In this document: piece by piece, positions 11,862-23,254 of the stretch | How the letters are laid out: every line of letters starts with the position of its first letter | How positions within the stretch are numbered: position 1 is the first letter of the stretch | Source of the DNA: Actinostola sp. cb2023 | Taxonomy: Eukaryota; Cnidaria; Anthozoa; Actiniaria; Actinostolidae | DNA: 64,000 nt | Assembly: GCA_033675265.1 (NCBI GenBank) | Contig: JAUJYZ010000453.1 | Coordinates: 1 to 64,000, forward strand | Direction: 5' to 3' | Position numbers and translations under genes: made by a program | Notes under the pieces: generated by a model | Told to the model about the DNA's origin: nothing | What the model saw: the letters and a program-made list of their open reading frames with translations, nothing else | The model's database searches: none

Positions 11862-13055
11862 CAATTAGTCACTTTGGAAAACGAGTAAAGGACTGGGAAC
11901 GAGTTTTTTAGAATTAATCTAATTAAGAAATGTTTCGATAGGTTCAGTTAGATATTGAACGAATAACAGCTTTCCAAACATCTCGAAATTTACCGCAAAG
12001 AAGTGTATGTGTCCCCTGTAACCATAGCCTCGACTAAAGCCCCGGTCAAACGTAAACGCAAGTCGCTGCAAGTTCATGCAAGTTTTGACTTGCGTAGACG
12101 TTTGATCTCTATTAAACTTGCAGGGACTTGCATCGACGCTATACGGGGACGTGCCGCTGGAGAGGGTATGATTTTTGGCCTCTCTGTCCTGAACAGGGTA
12201 GAACAGGGTATATGATTTTATGTGAGTCTGTCCTAAACAGGGTATGGTAATGCACGATTGTCGTCGTTAAATATGGTTTTATCCGGTATTTAGCCATATA
12301 TCTGAGATCCGAGATTTGCCTGTCTTTAGCAGGTCATCAGTCAATGAAAACGCGTTAGAATTGTGTGTATTTTGTCCTTCGTCCTAAACAGGGTCCTAAA
12401 ATAGAGGGTACGTGTACATGTTGTCCTAGACAGGGTATGTATTTTAGATTATTTTTGTCCCAAACAGGGTCAGGTTTTCAAACCCTCAGCGGCACCCCTA
12501 TACCCAAACATGGGAGGTTTCTTGGTGTTGCAGAACACCAGATGACGTTAGACAATGAACACAAAGAACGAGAAGAATGAACTTGAACCAAAACAATACC
12601 CTGCATACAAAGAAACCTAACCAAAAATACAATGCAGACTGTAGCACCAAGAAACACCCCAAGCATGGGTCAAGTACCTCCCCCCCCCCCCTTTTCACCG
12701 TCTGACCGGCAAACGCGAACGCATGCGCAATGCGCAAGTCACTGAAAGTGTCTTCGCAATTCAGCCGAACGAATAAACCACAGTTAGCTGGAGTAAAGAA
12801 ACATATGAACTTAATTGCATCAACTTGCGTTCACCGTTTGACCGGCTACTGGAGGAGGCTGCTCTAACCATACATTTCTTTGCAGTTTTTGAATGTCTGC
12901 AGTTCATTTACTACTTGTCCAAACCCTATCAAACTCCTGAAACTTACCAATTCTGATATGCTCTTTCTTGTGATGGGCCGTTCATTTTTCAATTATATTA
13001 ATTTTAAAAACTCGTTCCCAGTCCTTTACTCATTTCCAAAATGGCTAATTGGGTA
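11862..13055. repeat. Inverted repeat around a MITE, ~70-bp arms (left copy)
   Basis: GAGTAAAGGACTGGGAACGA in 11862-11935 returns in reverse complement in 12980-13055 as TCGTTCCCAGTCCTTTACTC, with imperfect matches on both sides. The inner arm abuts the 25-bp minisatellite. Confidence 0.7.
12042..12845. mobile_element. Non-autonomous TIR element, 804 bp (left copy)
   Basis: The ends are inverted: CCGGTCAAACGTAAACGCAA at 12042 against the complement of TTGCGTTCACCGTTTGACCGG at 12845, with one small gap. A further GTCTGACCGG copy lies at about 12702. The interior has a motif near GTCCTAAACAGGGTA about six times (12188-12475) and an imperfect inverted pair around GGTTTCTTGGTGTTGCAG. There is no transposase and no clear target duplication. 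Confidence 0.6.
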
Positions 13056-13056
13056 C

Positions 13057-13925
13057 CTTTAGCGGTCGGGATATAGCGTACCTTTTGCGGTCGGGATATA
13101 GGGTACCTTTTGCGGTCGGGATATAGCGTACCTTTTGCGGTCGGGATATAGGGTCCCTTTTGCGGTTGGGATATAGCGTACCGTTTGCGGTCGGGATATA
13201 GGGTACCTTTTGCGGTCGCGATATAGCGTACCGTTTGCGGTCGGGATATAGGGTACCTTTTGCGGTCGGGATATAGGTACCTACTGCGGTCGGGATATAG
13301 GGTACCTTTTGCGGTCGGGATATAGGGTACCTTTTGCGGTCGGGGTATAGCGTACCTTTTGCGGTCGGGATATAAGGTACCTTTTGCGGTCGGGATATAG
13401 GGTACCTTTTGCGGTCGGGATATAGGGTACCTTTTACGGTCGGGGTATAGCGTACCTTTTGCGGTCGGGATATAAGGTACCTTTTGCGGTTAGGATATAG
13501 GGTCCCTTTTGCGGTCGGGATATAGGGTCCCTTTTGCGGTCGGGATATAGCGTACCTTTTGCCGTCGGGATATAGGGTACCTTTTGCGGTCGGGATATAG
13601 GGTACCTTTTGCGGTCGGGGTATAGCGTACCTTTTGCGGTCGGGATATAAGGTACCTTTTGCGGTCGGGATATAGGGTCCCTTTTGCGGTTGGGATATAG
13701 GGTCCCTTTTGCAGTCGGGATATAGGGTACCTTTTGCGGTCGGGATATAGGGTACCTTTTGCGATCGGGATATAGGGTACCTTTTGCGGTCGGGATATAG
13801 GGTACCTTTTGCGGTCGGGATATAGGGTACCTTTTGCAGTCGGGATATAGGGTACCTTTTGCGGTCGGGATATAGGGTACCTTTTGCGGTCTGGATATAG
13901 GGTACCTTTTGCGGTCGGGATATAT
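13057..13925. repeat. 25-bp minisatellite, about 35 copies (left copy)
   Basis: The unit starts GGTACCTTTTGCGGTCGG and is completed by GATATAG. Copies are well conserved, with point variants such as GGTCCC, GCGTACC and CAGTCGG. Because 25 is not divisible by three, 75 nt cycle through all frames, and the minus strand has no stop in any of them. That gives overlapping frames of 320, 179 and 168 codons with the same shifted peptide repeat (e.g. YIPTAKGTLYPDRKRYP). I regard these as repeat products and not genes. Confidence 0.9.
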
Positions 13926-14164
13926 AATTGACGCGCCCAATTACACCGCTGTTTGTGTCGGTCCGACCTTTGTGTCGGAAAGCGATCAACACAAAGAGCT
14001 GCTGCAAAGGAGGCTACCAGCGTTATCATTGTTGCGACTTACAGTTTTACCAAATAAAACAGCGTCAGAAAGAACGTTAACATTTCTAGGATAGGGTATG
14101 GAAAATCGCAATTTTAGGTCTGGGAGAGGGTCGGGGGTCCGTCGTACACCTCTATCCGAATACG

Positions 14165-14260
14165 CCCTTAGTACCACCCAGGCATCATCGTCATCATCAT
14201 TAAACACCATGACCATCATCATGAACATCATCACCATCAACAACAAGAACAGCGGCAAGA
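14165..14260. repeat. Imperfect (CAT)n tract (left copy)
   Basis: CATCATCGTCATCATCATTA and further CATCAT/CACCAT triplets form a low-complexity stretch. Confidence 0.6.
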
Positions 14261-16142
14261 ACACCACCAAGACTGTAGCGATGCTTGGCACAAATAGTAC
14301 TGAGATGTCTCGTTATATCTCTGGTAGACTGGTACACGACCCCAGAGGCACTACATGATGAGGTAGATTTACACTTTCTGATACGTCTCCACATTCTGAG
14401 CCACTCAAATCTTGAAAAGAACACCACATGCCAATATATAAAGATTCGGAATCCTTTATAATGGCCGATTAACATCGCTCACGCTAGCTCCGTTTCGACA
14501 TAACAAACAAACGCACACAATGTATGTCTGACTCTGACTTGTAGATTGCAACTTTTATTCGGGCTTTTATTCCGCCGCCGGCAGGCAACTAATAAGCTGT
14601 AAAACTGCTTGTATCATAGTAGTTCACTTTGATCATTTAATTGTGCGATATATCATCAGTAACTTGAAGCATTTCAGTTGTTAAAGTATACATTTTTTAA
14701 ACTAACATTTTGCCGGGGATGATCTGGAATAGCGAAAACTTTCGTATCAAGTTTTTAGTTTTCCAGTACGATAATATCTGAAGTTAGTTTTCCTTTTAGT
14801 AGTAACTATTATTGCGAATCAGAAACAACAACTAGACGAATAAAGTTATTCAAATGTATCAATTAGTGAGGTGCGCCAGCTCTTGCTTGTTACTTGTTAT
14901 TCTCCTCAAATTTGCATAATTAACTAAAGTTGCTTCACGTGAATAACAAAACGAGTACATTTACCCTTCAAAAATGTCAGTCCATGTGAAAGGTAGATAC
15001 CCCTTCTTGTGAATGGACACTAATTCAGTCAGTCTAGTTGGTCAGACATTCCTAAAATCGGTTTAACTTCAGACACTAAAATCAGCTTCAATGATTTATA
15101 CAAAAATACTATATTTGCCAAACGTTTTTGTCAGCGATATAAAACAGACAACTAACAAAGATCCCACAAATTAGAAGCCCTTATGTAGATATTCCGAAAC
15201 GATGTAAAACTTTTTTAAAAATTCATTTTAATCAGCTGTGGCTTGCTTAACAAAATGTATAAATTCGCAATTATTTTACTCTCGTCCCAGGCCCTCTCTC
15301 TATAGGAAATACCAATCCCGTTTTTTACCATACCTTGAGGGGTGAGGCAAAAACCAACCCCACAGCTGTTGTCTGCTATCAATACTTTATCTATGGCAAA
15401 AAGGTGGTTAAGTTTGGAAGACCCCCATTTTCCGCTCAATCTTCGAAGTTTACAGTCAACCTCTCTTACAACCATATTAAGGTACCAGGGGACCTTCGTG
15501 ACCACTGTTCACTGAAAGCCACGTAGCTCGCTAGCCACTCGTCCAACATGTATAAAAGTATACATTTTCTTAAAGCTGAATAAATGCAGATTCTAAATAT
15601 GCTGGAGATTATTTCCTATTTTGTAAATATGTTTTGTTATTACACATTTTAGAAAATTTGACCGGCCTTGTTCAAAGAGTAGCGTGCACGCGGGAATTCA
15701 ATCGATTTCTAAAAGGAAAGTGCCATTGTAATGAGCACACTTTGTTCTAAAATATATTTGTTGAGGAGATATTTGTTGTCAAAGTTCTTTAATGTGTTTT
15801 TTAAGCAATTTACACATAAATCATCAAATAACTTTTAAACGAGGCAACGTATCAAAAATCGTAGACACGGTCTTGATGGGGTTGAGATGAGAGGGCTGAC
15901 ACTGGCCTAGGACCCCAAGTTACTGACTTATCAGATTGTTAGAGTCTTCCCCCACTCACTACTTGTTTTTTAGTAATTTTTTATTAGTACTATCATAACA
16001 ATTACACAATTACACAAAAATTATATATAATTATTTTACAGCAATATATGTTCATATAGATAGTTAAGTAATAAAACACACTCATAGAACATGACGCAAT
16101 AGTTTAGGATTCGTGTGTAGCGTGCAATGCTCTGAATAGAAA
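14261..16142. other. No gene seen
   Basis: Intergenic sequence. A 96-codon minus frame at 15215-15505 begins inside a dispersed-repeat end (GAGAGGTTGACTGTAAACTT) and shows no known domain. Confidence 0.4.
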
Positions 16143-17989
16143 CTACTGATCAGACAGAATGTCTTTTAGCAAAAGGCAGCGTGGATGACGGGTGGCAAAT
16201 ACTTTGATGATTTCATCAATGTCGATATATCGTTCGTAATGAATATTGATTAGTGCCAGCCTTGACTCCCTCTCCGTGGTTATTGTATTGCGTAAGTAGG
16301 TCTTGAGGCGTTTGAGAGTACTGAAGGACCGCTCACACGCCGCAGACGTTACTGGTAAAGTACAAAGAATGCGAAGGAGCACATGAATATTGGGGAAAAA
16401 TACAGGGTCGCATTCTTTTTGTGCGTCTGATGCACTACCTGGAAGGCTGGATTTCTCAACTTTTGACCATTTGCTACGTCAACGAACAAGCTCTACGTCA
16501 ACGTTATATACTTGAAAAAACAACAAATTTCATTTAGTGTTCCTATCATGTTCCTAATCATTTGAATCTCACACGAGTGTACAATAACAAGATTAAGGCA
16601 GTGTGCATTGTAGTGAGTGTAGACCGCTTTGGGGCTCTCTTGTCTGATAAATGCCTGCATACCTCTTATAGACGAGGACATACTGGATGCTCCGTCATAT
16701 CCTTGCCCCCTACAGTTCTTTACGTCTAAGGACCAGGTTTGCAGGGCCTCGAGGATCGACGTTGCCACAGCCTCACCTGTTGTACGTTCACAAGGAACAA
16801 ATCCAAGAAATTATTCATGTATGCTGTTCGGCATTGGAAACGTCAGATGCTTCGTCAGCTAGAATCGTGAAGAAAGGTGCTTGCTCTGGCATTTCACTGA
16901 TAATCTGGTTTCTTAAATACTCCCCTATTATCTTTATGATGTCATTTTGGATGGCAGCAGACGTGTACGTTGCATTTCTTGGGCACTCGCTTAGGTGCTT
17001 GGCAATAACTTCATCTTCTCCTTCTGCACGAAAATTTAGAAGTGCAAGAACATTTCCTTGATTCTTGCTATTGTTTTCTGCTCTGGATTCTGTATACCCA
17101 CGAAGTGCAATATTTTGCTTGCCACAAAATCTGCCACAAGATACAATGCTCCTTATAACTTTGCGGCAGAATTGAATCTGTGCTACTCTAGCAGATTCAA
17201 TAACAGATGATATTGCTCTTTCTGGACAATGCATTGTCTTTATGAATTCTTCAGCTTTAAGGTGCCAGGGGACTATGTTTTTTTTAGATGCTCTGTCTTT
17301 CACTTCTACAAAAGAAAATTGAACCATTTGACACTCGAACCCCTGCTAACTCGAACCGTTTTTCGTTTCGATTGGGAGTTAGCAGGGTTCTATGTAATTT
17401 CTGAAATGCCACGGATACTGTCAAGTTAGTTTTAGGAATGTTTGGTTTCTAACATTATCAAACACTTTCTTTTAGAAGTTTATTGCCATAACATTTCATT
17501 GTATGTGTTTCTGCAATGATGTTGTATGTCAACGGATCACAAACTTACCACAAGATGCTGTTTTTTCCCCCCACCATCGACATATCTGCATCATTTGACT
17601 CTGCGATTTAACAACAACAAAAAAGACAAAAACGACTACTACTACTACTACATTAACGTTCAGCATGTTTTTTTGACTCAAATAGAATCCAAGACTGAAG
17701 CATGTACTATATACTGTAGATTTTGTCTAAAAGATTACCGTTGCTCGGTTTACTTTTCTTGGAAGGCGGCTGCTCCTCTGCACTGTCAATGTCAGCGACT
17801 GCGTGCTCTAAACTACAACACATAAAAACTTATATAAGCTTAAATACTATTTTTAACGTGAAATCAACAACTTCTATTGCAAACTTTGGAGTAGACAAGT
17901 TTAATTTTAAATTGGATGTTAAAAAACAATATTTCTTACCTTCGTTCGCCTTGAAAATAGCTTGTGGAAATCTTTGTTTGTTTGGACAT
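16143..17989 (-). pseudogene. hAT-family (ZMYM1-like) gene with introns, decayed (left copy)
   Basis: Three small 5' exons join in frame: 17989-17940 (MSKQTKISTSYFQGER), 17812-17739 (LEHAVADIDSAEEQPPSKK...) and 17600-17549, all with GT/AG borders. A larger exon from about 17305 encodes the DUF4371-like part: GRFCGKQNIALRGYTES, then ALLNFRAEGEDEVIAKHL, then CPRNATYTSAAIQNDI, then FFTILADEASDVSNAEQ. A frameshift follows near 16815, then LDVKNCRGQGYDGASSMS. After a gap comes the hAT dimerisation end (VTSAACERSFSTLKRLKTYL, stop 16143). The TTF-type zinc finger expected before the large exon is missing, and a 21-bp hairpin-forming repeat sits there (17338-17391). Confidence 0.75.
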
Positions 17990-18814
17990 GATGCATGAAA
18001 CTCACTGACGGCGGAAACCTGCACGAGTTTGCACAAGTCAAACTGATAGATTATTTCGCGGGCTTTTCGCGCGCCCACGTCTTGACCACAGGAAGCCCAA
18101 GAAATACTTATTACATTTTTTTTTTCATTCCGCGTTTTAGGATTTGGGGTGATTTTCCGTCATTCCGCGTTTTAGGGTCGCCCATTCGAATGCTGGACTA
18201 CCGATCGAGCGAATCGAACAGATCTTAACCGAGGGAGACAGTCTTTACATCGATGCTCTTACAAGTGGAGTTATCCCAGATACTGAGATGATATCCCTGA
18301 ACTATCTAACACGAACAAATCGCCCACTGACGCAACCAAATCAAACCACATCAAATTAAAAAATCAAACCAAACCAAACTAGTCTATATATTCGCCTTGA
18401 AATATTACTAAGCCGTTCATGAGCTTGATGAATACTTCCAGAAGTAAATAAATTGTAGGTTGATATGATAATATTCGAGGAAAAGCACACTTACCGTTAG
18501 CGTCCCCTTCAAAACAATCTATGATTTTATACTCCTAGTTCTTATTGGATTTTAAATATTTAAAAATATATGTACATAACGACACCCGAAAAATCGTTAT
18601 ATCAGGAATTCGTTGTAACGATATCCCGATTTATCTATACTGGGTGATAGCAACGGTGATATCTGATATCTTCAAATGTGAAGATATCGTTTTTTTCGAC
18701 CAATCACAAGCCAGCATTTTCCCTGCTCCTATGGCTTTCAGGACGCATCTGCATTTACGAAAACAACGAAGCTTTGACATTGTTTACCTCAGTAGTTGGA
18801 AATTTTGGTTGAAA

Positions 18815-19141
18815 ATGGAAAGATTTGTCGAGGTAACCGACGAATAATTGTTAACTTTCGTAAAAGAACAAGAAAACAAAAATACTAGGAGGAAAACGGA
18901 CTACGATGTCCGGCAACTTTTCGTAAAGTTTTTGGATAAAGAAAGGCCTGATTTGAACAGTTCAATTCACGAGCTGACAACGACTGAACTCAATGACTTA
19001 CTCTCGAAGTTTATCTTCGCTGTTAGAAAGAAGGATGGCTCAAACTATGGCAAAGTTATCCAATGGCACAATGAACCGTCAAAAGTACGGCTTTACGATC
19101 TTCAAAGATCCTCATTTCGAAGGTGTAATCGGCCATTTTGA
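18815..19141 (+). pseudogene. Crypton-type (KIAA1958/ZMYM-like) recombinase N-terminal fragment (left copy)
   Basis: The frame starts MERFVEVTDE, meets a single TAA (18845-18847) and continues LLTFVKEQENKNTRRKTDYD, then LFVKFL, ELTTTELNDLLSKFIFAVRK and KDGSNYGK. This order matches the N-terminal DUF3504-associated region of Crypton-derived tyrosine recombinases. The single stop is in frame and looks like CAA to TAA. The catalytic domain is absent and the frame ends at 19141. Both arms share the stop. Confidence 0.65.
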
Positions 19142-19477
19142 AAACTAAGCAGAAGAAGCTAAAAAGCAAAGGTTAAGGCAATAGTCTTTATTTATCACTT
19201 TTTGAATCATTTTTCAATATTGCTGTTCTATTTCTTTTTTATTCAATACTCCGTAAAATCGTTTTGGAAGTTTTAGACATCAATGAACAGACTAAGTTCC
19301 TGTAAACTTTACTTATTATTGAAACTTTATTATTTTTAAATATATTTAGATGCTACAAACGGATCTGTGCAATGCGTGTGTGTTTTTCTGTAAAATTGAT
19401 TGTTATATGATAAAAAGTAAATTACATGGCTCACTCGTAAGAATATTGCTCAACACTCGAAGATAAATTCCGTATCT

Positions 19478-19566
19478 CCGCGCTGCCATGTAATATCCTC
19501 TATATAACGATTTAATTTGGTCAGTCCCTTGGCACATCGTTATATCAAGGTTCCACTGTAGTGGTG
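19478..19566 (-). mobile_element. pogo/Tigger-like terminal sequence (left copy)
   Basis: On the minus strand CAGTGGAACCTTGATATAAC is followed by several TATAACGAT/ATCGTTATA motifs, typical of pogo-type ends. A related sequence in the same orientation (CCTGATATAACGATTTTTCG) lies at about 18565-18640, so the two are not a matched pair. No transposase is nearby. Confidence 0.45.
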
Positions 19567-20087
19567 TAGAAGTGCATTTCCTCTTCAATTTCAGATGTTG
19601 TACTCAATTTGCGAACGCAGCACTTCACTTTCTCATAGAAATTTCTAGTTTATTTATTTTTACAGTACTAAAAAATTCAGAGATTTGAACATGAGTTAGT
19701 CACAAAGGTGCGACCCAAGAGAATGATGGGAGATAATGTTTACCAAATATTTCTAATGTCACGTGGTCAAATATGGTTTCGTGGTCTACTATGGTCACGT
19801 GGTCTAATATGATAACACTTCGCTTTTCTCGATGTGTTTCCCGCTTGATTCAATCAGCTGTTAAAAGTTCTTTGATCTCATTATTTGCCTTCGACTAAGG
19901 GGCAAATTAACACTGTCCTCCATGTGCTATCAATCGGAGAGTATTCGGCTATTGAAAAGTTGCAATTCAGCTGATGAAACCGGAAATGACGTTTACTGCA
20001 CCACACGGTGCTGCATACAACTGAATAAATTAGCTTTTTAAAGTTGCTCCAGACAGGTATTCTTTCCAGAACAAACTACACTTTTAA

Positions 20088-20638
20088 AGTGCTACTATGA
20101 CGGAATTCGTACCATTGCCAAAGAAATGATTTATTCGTAAAATAGTCTATTAAGCTCCAAGATAGCAGTTTTAGTTGTTTAAAAGTCGATATAAGAATAA
20201 AGGAGTGAAATATTGGACTCTCAAAACAGGGAAATCGTGTTCCTGCGAACAATAGACAGTTTTTCAATGTGAACGCGTTGCTACATGGCTCCCTGCACTG
20301 TATATGTCTAGTTTAATTATGAGTAAAACATTTGAACAAGAAACAGTGCCTTGAATTGCCAAACAATCGCCGTGTTGATGTGTCAGTGTAAATTAGCCAT
20401 GCGACGAACTAGCGACGAACGATGTTGAGAAACTGACGTCACTTTCTATTGTACAATTAGTCAACGGCCAGGAACCAGCTTGAATAATGGCGGGCGCGAA
20501 ATTTGTACAAAAGAAGCTCATTTTGTGGAAGTTATTTTTATCGTAGCGAAAAACGGTTTGGATATGATAATAAACATACTACCAGGATACGAAAAATGCA
20601 AAAACATCAACTTCGCAAAATTGCATCATAGTAGCACT
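20088..20638. mobile_element. TTAA-flanked MITE, 551 bp (left copy)
   Basis: The ends AGTGCTACTATGA (20088) and TCATAGTAGCACT (20638) are inverted and both are bordered by TTAA (20084-20087, 20639-20642). TTAA duplication is characteristic of piggyBac and Kolobok elements. The interior has no transposase. A piggyBac C-terminus elsewhere in the arm is a possible but unproven relative. Confidence 0.7.
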
Positions 20639-21133
20639 TTAAACATTCATTTGTTTGATTACTCAGCTTCTGTTCAGCTTCTGTTCAGCTGTGTATGGGT
20701 TTATAAAATATCTTACACTTCAACCGAGAATGCTCTCTCCTGATTGGCTGAAATTTTCATCTGAATTGTGATTGGTGCTCATTGTCTAAGTTTTACAAAG
20801 GCACCAACTCGAGGATTACCACCCCCTTGCCCCAAAGTCGTGAGCCTGCGATGTACTTCAGCGGCAACATAATGAAAGTTTACAGCCGAGTGAGTGAGTG
20901 ATCCCAAAATTGTCCCAATGCGTGGATTATGTACAGCGGTTGTCAATATTACGCGGGCTCAGAAGTCCAAACGGTTTTTTCTTTTTGCTTATGACAATCA
21001 AGGACACTAGGACACCCTCAGTCGTTCGATTGTATAGGTTTTGTTCGATTTTTTAAAGCCGTCTATTGTACTATTAACTCAACGGGTGCCTTTGATTGAC
21101 CGTTGGATCAAAGCACTTTCACCGCAAATTATA

Positions 21134-21345
21134 AAATAACTATGATATAATGCGCACTCTGATTGGCCAGAGGATGCGTATGCCGGAAAACTAAAATCAT
21201 AATTGTATTTTACTTGTCCGCTGTGTTGTGCAGTTTTAGAGCCATTGGTGACTGATCAGAACACTCGAACATTTCGCTCATGTTCAGATCAATTCTCGCG
21301 TGATAAATCTGCACAGTGGGGAAAAAAAAAAAAAAATCTGCACAG
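21134..21345. repeat. Dispersed GC-rich/TGATTGGCC repeat (left copy)
   Basis: TATAAAATAACTATGATATA, then GCGCACTCTGATTGGCC, then AAAATCATAATTGTATTTTA, then an ACTGATCAGAACACTCGA stretch and ATAAATCTGCACA. The same order of blocks occurs at 46116-46350 (inverted), and parts of it at 62610-62790 and 63828-63925. Confidence 0.6.
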
Positions 21346-21449
21346 CACAGCAGACAAGTTTTATATCTCTTCATTGGAAAAAAGGGAAAACGGGAAACAT
21401 CAGGAGGGAAAGAAAGAAAAGTACTAATGTCTGAACCACGTGTACTTAC

Positions 21450-21565
21450 TTTTGATACTCAGCAGCGATTTCGAATTTTCCTAATGCCACGTGCGCGTTG
21501 CCAAGGTTACCGCACGCTAGCATCTCAGCGGATTTATTGTTGAATTCGTGCGCGATGGCTAATCT
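21450..21565 (-). CDS. TPR-repeat exon (left copy)
   Basis: A 116-bp exon with a pyrimidine-rich acceptor (TTTTCTTTTGCAG) and a GTAAGT donor. It reads RLAIAHEFNNKSAEM, LACGNLGNAHVAL, GKFEIAAEYQK, which is one tetratricopeptide repeat with the canonical Gly/Leu/Gly/Ala and Ala/Tyr spacing (GNLGNAHVALG). The style is that of GPSM/TTC28-type proteins that bind partners through arrays of such repeats. It starts in phase 0 and ends in phase 2, so flanking exons must exist, but I find no second TPR exon within the arm. Confidence 0.7.
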
Positions 21566-21622
21566 CTGCAAAAGAAAATAAATCATACATTTGAGAACTG
21601 TTATCTGAGTATAAAGAGTATA

Positions 21623-21694
21623 AGCGCAAGCAGAAGCACAAGGAGAAGCGCAAGCAGAAGCGCAAGCAGAAGCGCAAGCAGAAGCGCAAGCAGC
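21623..21694. repeat. 12-bp tandem repeat GCGCAAGCAGAA (left copy)
   Basis: About six copies of GCGCAAGCAGAA, one altered to GCACAAGGAGAA. It lies in the intron side upstream of the TPR exon (minus strand sense). Confidence 0.85.
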
Positions 21695-21982
21695 TTATGT
21701 CATCTGCAACGGTGATCGAATATTAAAATACAACAAAAATGAGAAGGCAAGCATCGTTATTCCCCGAGGCAACAACGCAAACACATGTCTTAGTACACAA
21801 CTATTAACTACGCGGGTTCTACAATTTTCCTTCAAATAACGCTGTGATATAAAGGAAGTAACTTTATAAAAAGCATAAAATTAACGTTTGTGAAAATGGC
21901 CCATAGATTAAAAATCCTGTACAAATGAAGCAAGCTTTCGAATCTATGAAATGTTCGGGTCTTTGAATTAAGGATATGGTAT

Positions 21983-22028
21983 GCGGTCGCGCGGTCGCGC
22001 GGTCGCGCGGTCGCGCGGTCGCGCGGTC
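21983..22028. repeat. 8-bp tandem repeat GCGCGGTC (left copy)
   Basis: Between five and six perfect copies. The right-arm version has one extra C inside the array. Confidence 0.85.
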
Positions 22029-22478
22029 TCAGAACTCGAATTTGCTTTTTTGAGCTTATCAACAAGAAAATATTACAAACTATGATTTGGTGAAAATGTG
22101 CTCCGTCGAATAATATCGACAAACATGAAATGTGTCACCTAATTAACACTTGCTGGGTGCACTGGTGATGGCGCGTGAAAGAACGGCCGGGAATTTGAAT
22201 TTCCGTAGTGTTGTGATAAAAAGCTCAGTTCGAGAGCAAAGCGTCTTGCCATCTATATTAGTTTATACATTTTAGAAGTCTCGTTCGTTGGATTCTCGAG
22301 GTTTGTAGAACCAGTTTGGCGGCATGATGTAAACACTGGACTGGACTCCTGGACTGGACTCCTGGACTTTGATTCTTGAATATTTTTATTTTTTCGTTAT
22401 TGAATTGCACTAACCATTTTTATTAAACAAAACACAACTGTTATGGAGTTCACTGATACCTGTGGTTGTCCACGGTAT

Positions 22479-22772
22479 AGTCATTCCAATAAACCTGGGC
22501 ACTACTATTTAATGGCATACTGTAAACGCTTATAAATGTGTTGTCTCCTTTTGTTCCTTTGCATCAAATAAACACTAACAGCTAATAAGTAGTGCCTTAA
22601 TTTATTGGAATGACTCTAATCGATTCTTTAATGATGTCACGAGATAAACACAAAAACAGCTTTTATATCTTCGCTAAATATAAAATGACATAGATGCATT
22701 TCAGAAACAATGCCGTCCGAAATTTCTATATTTAGCGAAGATAAAGCTGTTTTTTGCGTTTATCACGTGACA
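22479..22772. mobile_element. Two adjacent small fold-back elements (left copy)
   Basis: Element one, 22479-22615: AGTCATTCCAATAAA and TTTATTGGAATGACT ends, with GGGCACTACT/AGTAGTGCC inside. Element two, 22635-22772: TGTCACGAGATAAACAC and GTTTATCACGTGACA ends, with CTTCGCTAAATATA/TATATTTAGCGAAG inside. Each is about 138 bp and can fold on itself. Neither contains coding sequence. Confidence 0.7.
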
Positions 22773-23228
22773 TATTATATCGTGGACAACCTCTTTTGAG
22801 AATGACTGTAATAAATATAATTATCAACCTTGGAGTGATGGCGAAGCCAAAGGCAAAAGCAACAATTCAGTTAACTTAAGTTTTATCTTTGTTATTTGCA
22901 ATTCCATTAAAAAAGATAAATGTATTTCATTTGTTTATGTATCAGATGCAAAATAACGATATGAGCACAAGCGAAAGTCAGGCGGCGCCGGCGGTGCCAG
23001 AACCTCAGGCACATTAGCTAGCGTGATATATAATACAAACTTGATTTCCTTTATTACCATGCATGTATACCATGTGTTTTTTTGTTTACTTATTATTCAA
23101 ATAATTATACCCATAATTATACTTGACACTTGCTTAGAATGCTTAGAATGATTAACAAATCGAAGTCACTTTTCTATGGTCTGTACTCTTATCGACCATA
23201 GAAATGACGTCAGAAAATGATCAAAACT

Positions 23229-23254
23229 TTGCAGTACGCTCGTGGTTCCACTTT
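23229..23254. other. 26-bp spacer at the palindrome centre
   Basis: TCAAAACT (23221-23228) pairs with AGTTTTGA (23255-23262), and the bases between are unpaired. An 11-bp inverted repeat, TTTCTATGGTC (23171-23181) with GACCATAGAAA (23194-23204), lies just inside each arm. A small hairpin therefore flanks the centre on both sides. Confidence 0.9.

Larger units (their letters stand above)
4001..23228 (+). repeat. Left arm of giant palindrome (~19.2 kb)
   Basis: The whole interval reappears as its reverse complement in 23255-42475. Matching positions sum to about 46476 at the outer edge and 46483-46495 further in. The drift comes from small indels, mostly in homopolymers. Homology starts at TTTGTACTCC (4001-4010); sequence further left has no counterpart in the right flank. 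Identity appears well above 99 percent but was not computed. Confidence 0.95.

Noticed and set aside
12365..12737. Overlapping 62-79-codon frames inside the CCGGTCAAACG element
   Set aside because: They lie across internal inverted repeats of a non-autonomous element on both strands; no transposase motif.
13045..14029. 320-, 179- and 168-codon proteins on the minus strand (and their right-arm mirrors)
   Set aside because: All arise from the 25-bp minisatellite, which lacks stops in every frame of that strand.
14098..14475. Ser/Asn/Ile/Met-rich frames on both strands around (CAT)n
   Set aside because: Low-complexity triplet repeat; no splice sites or homology recognised.
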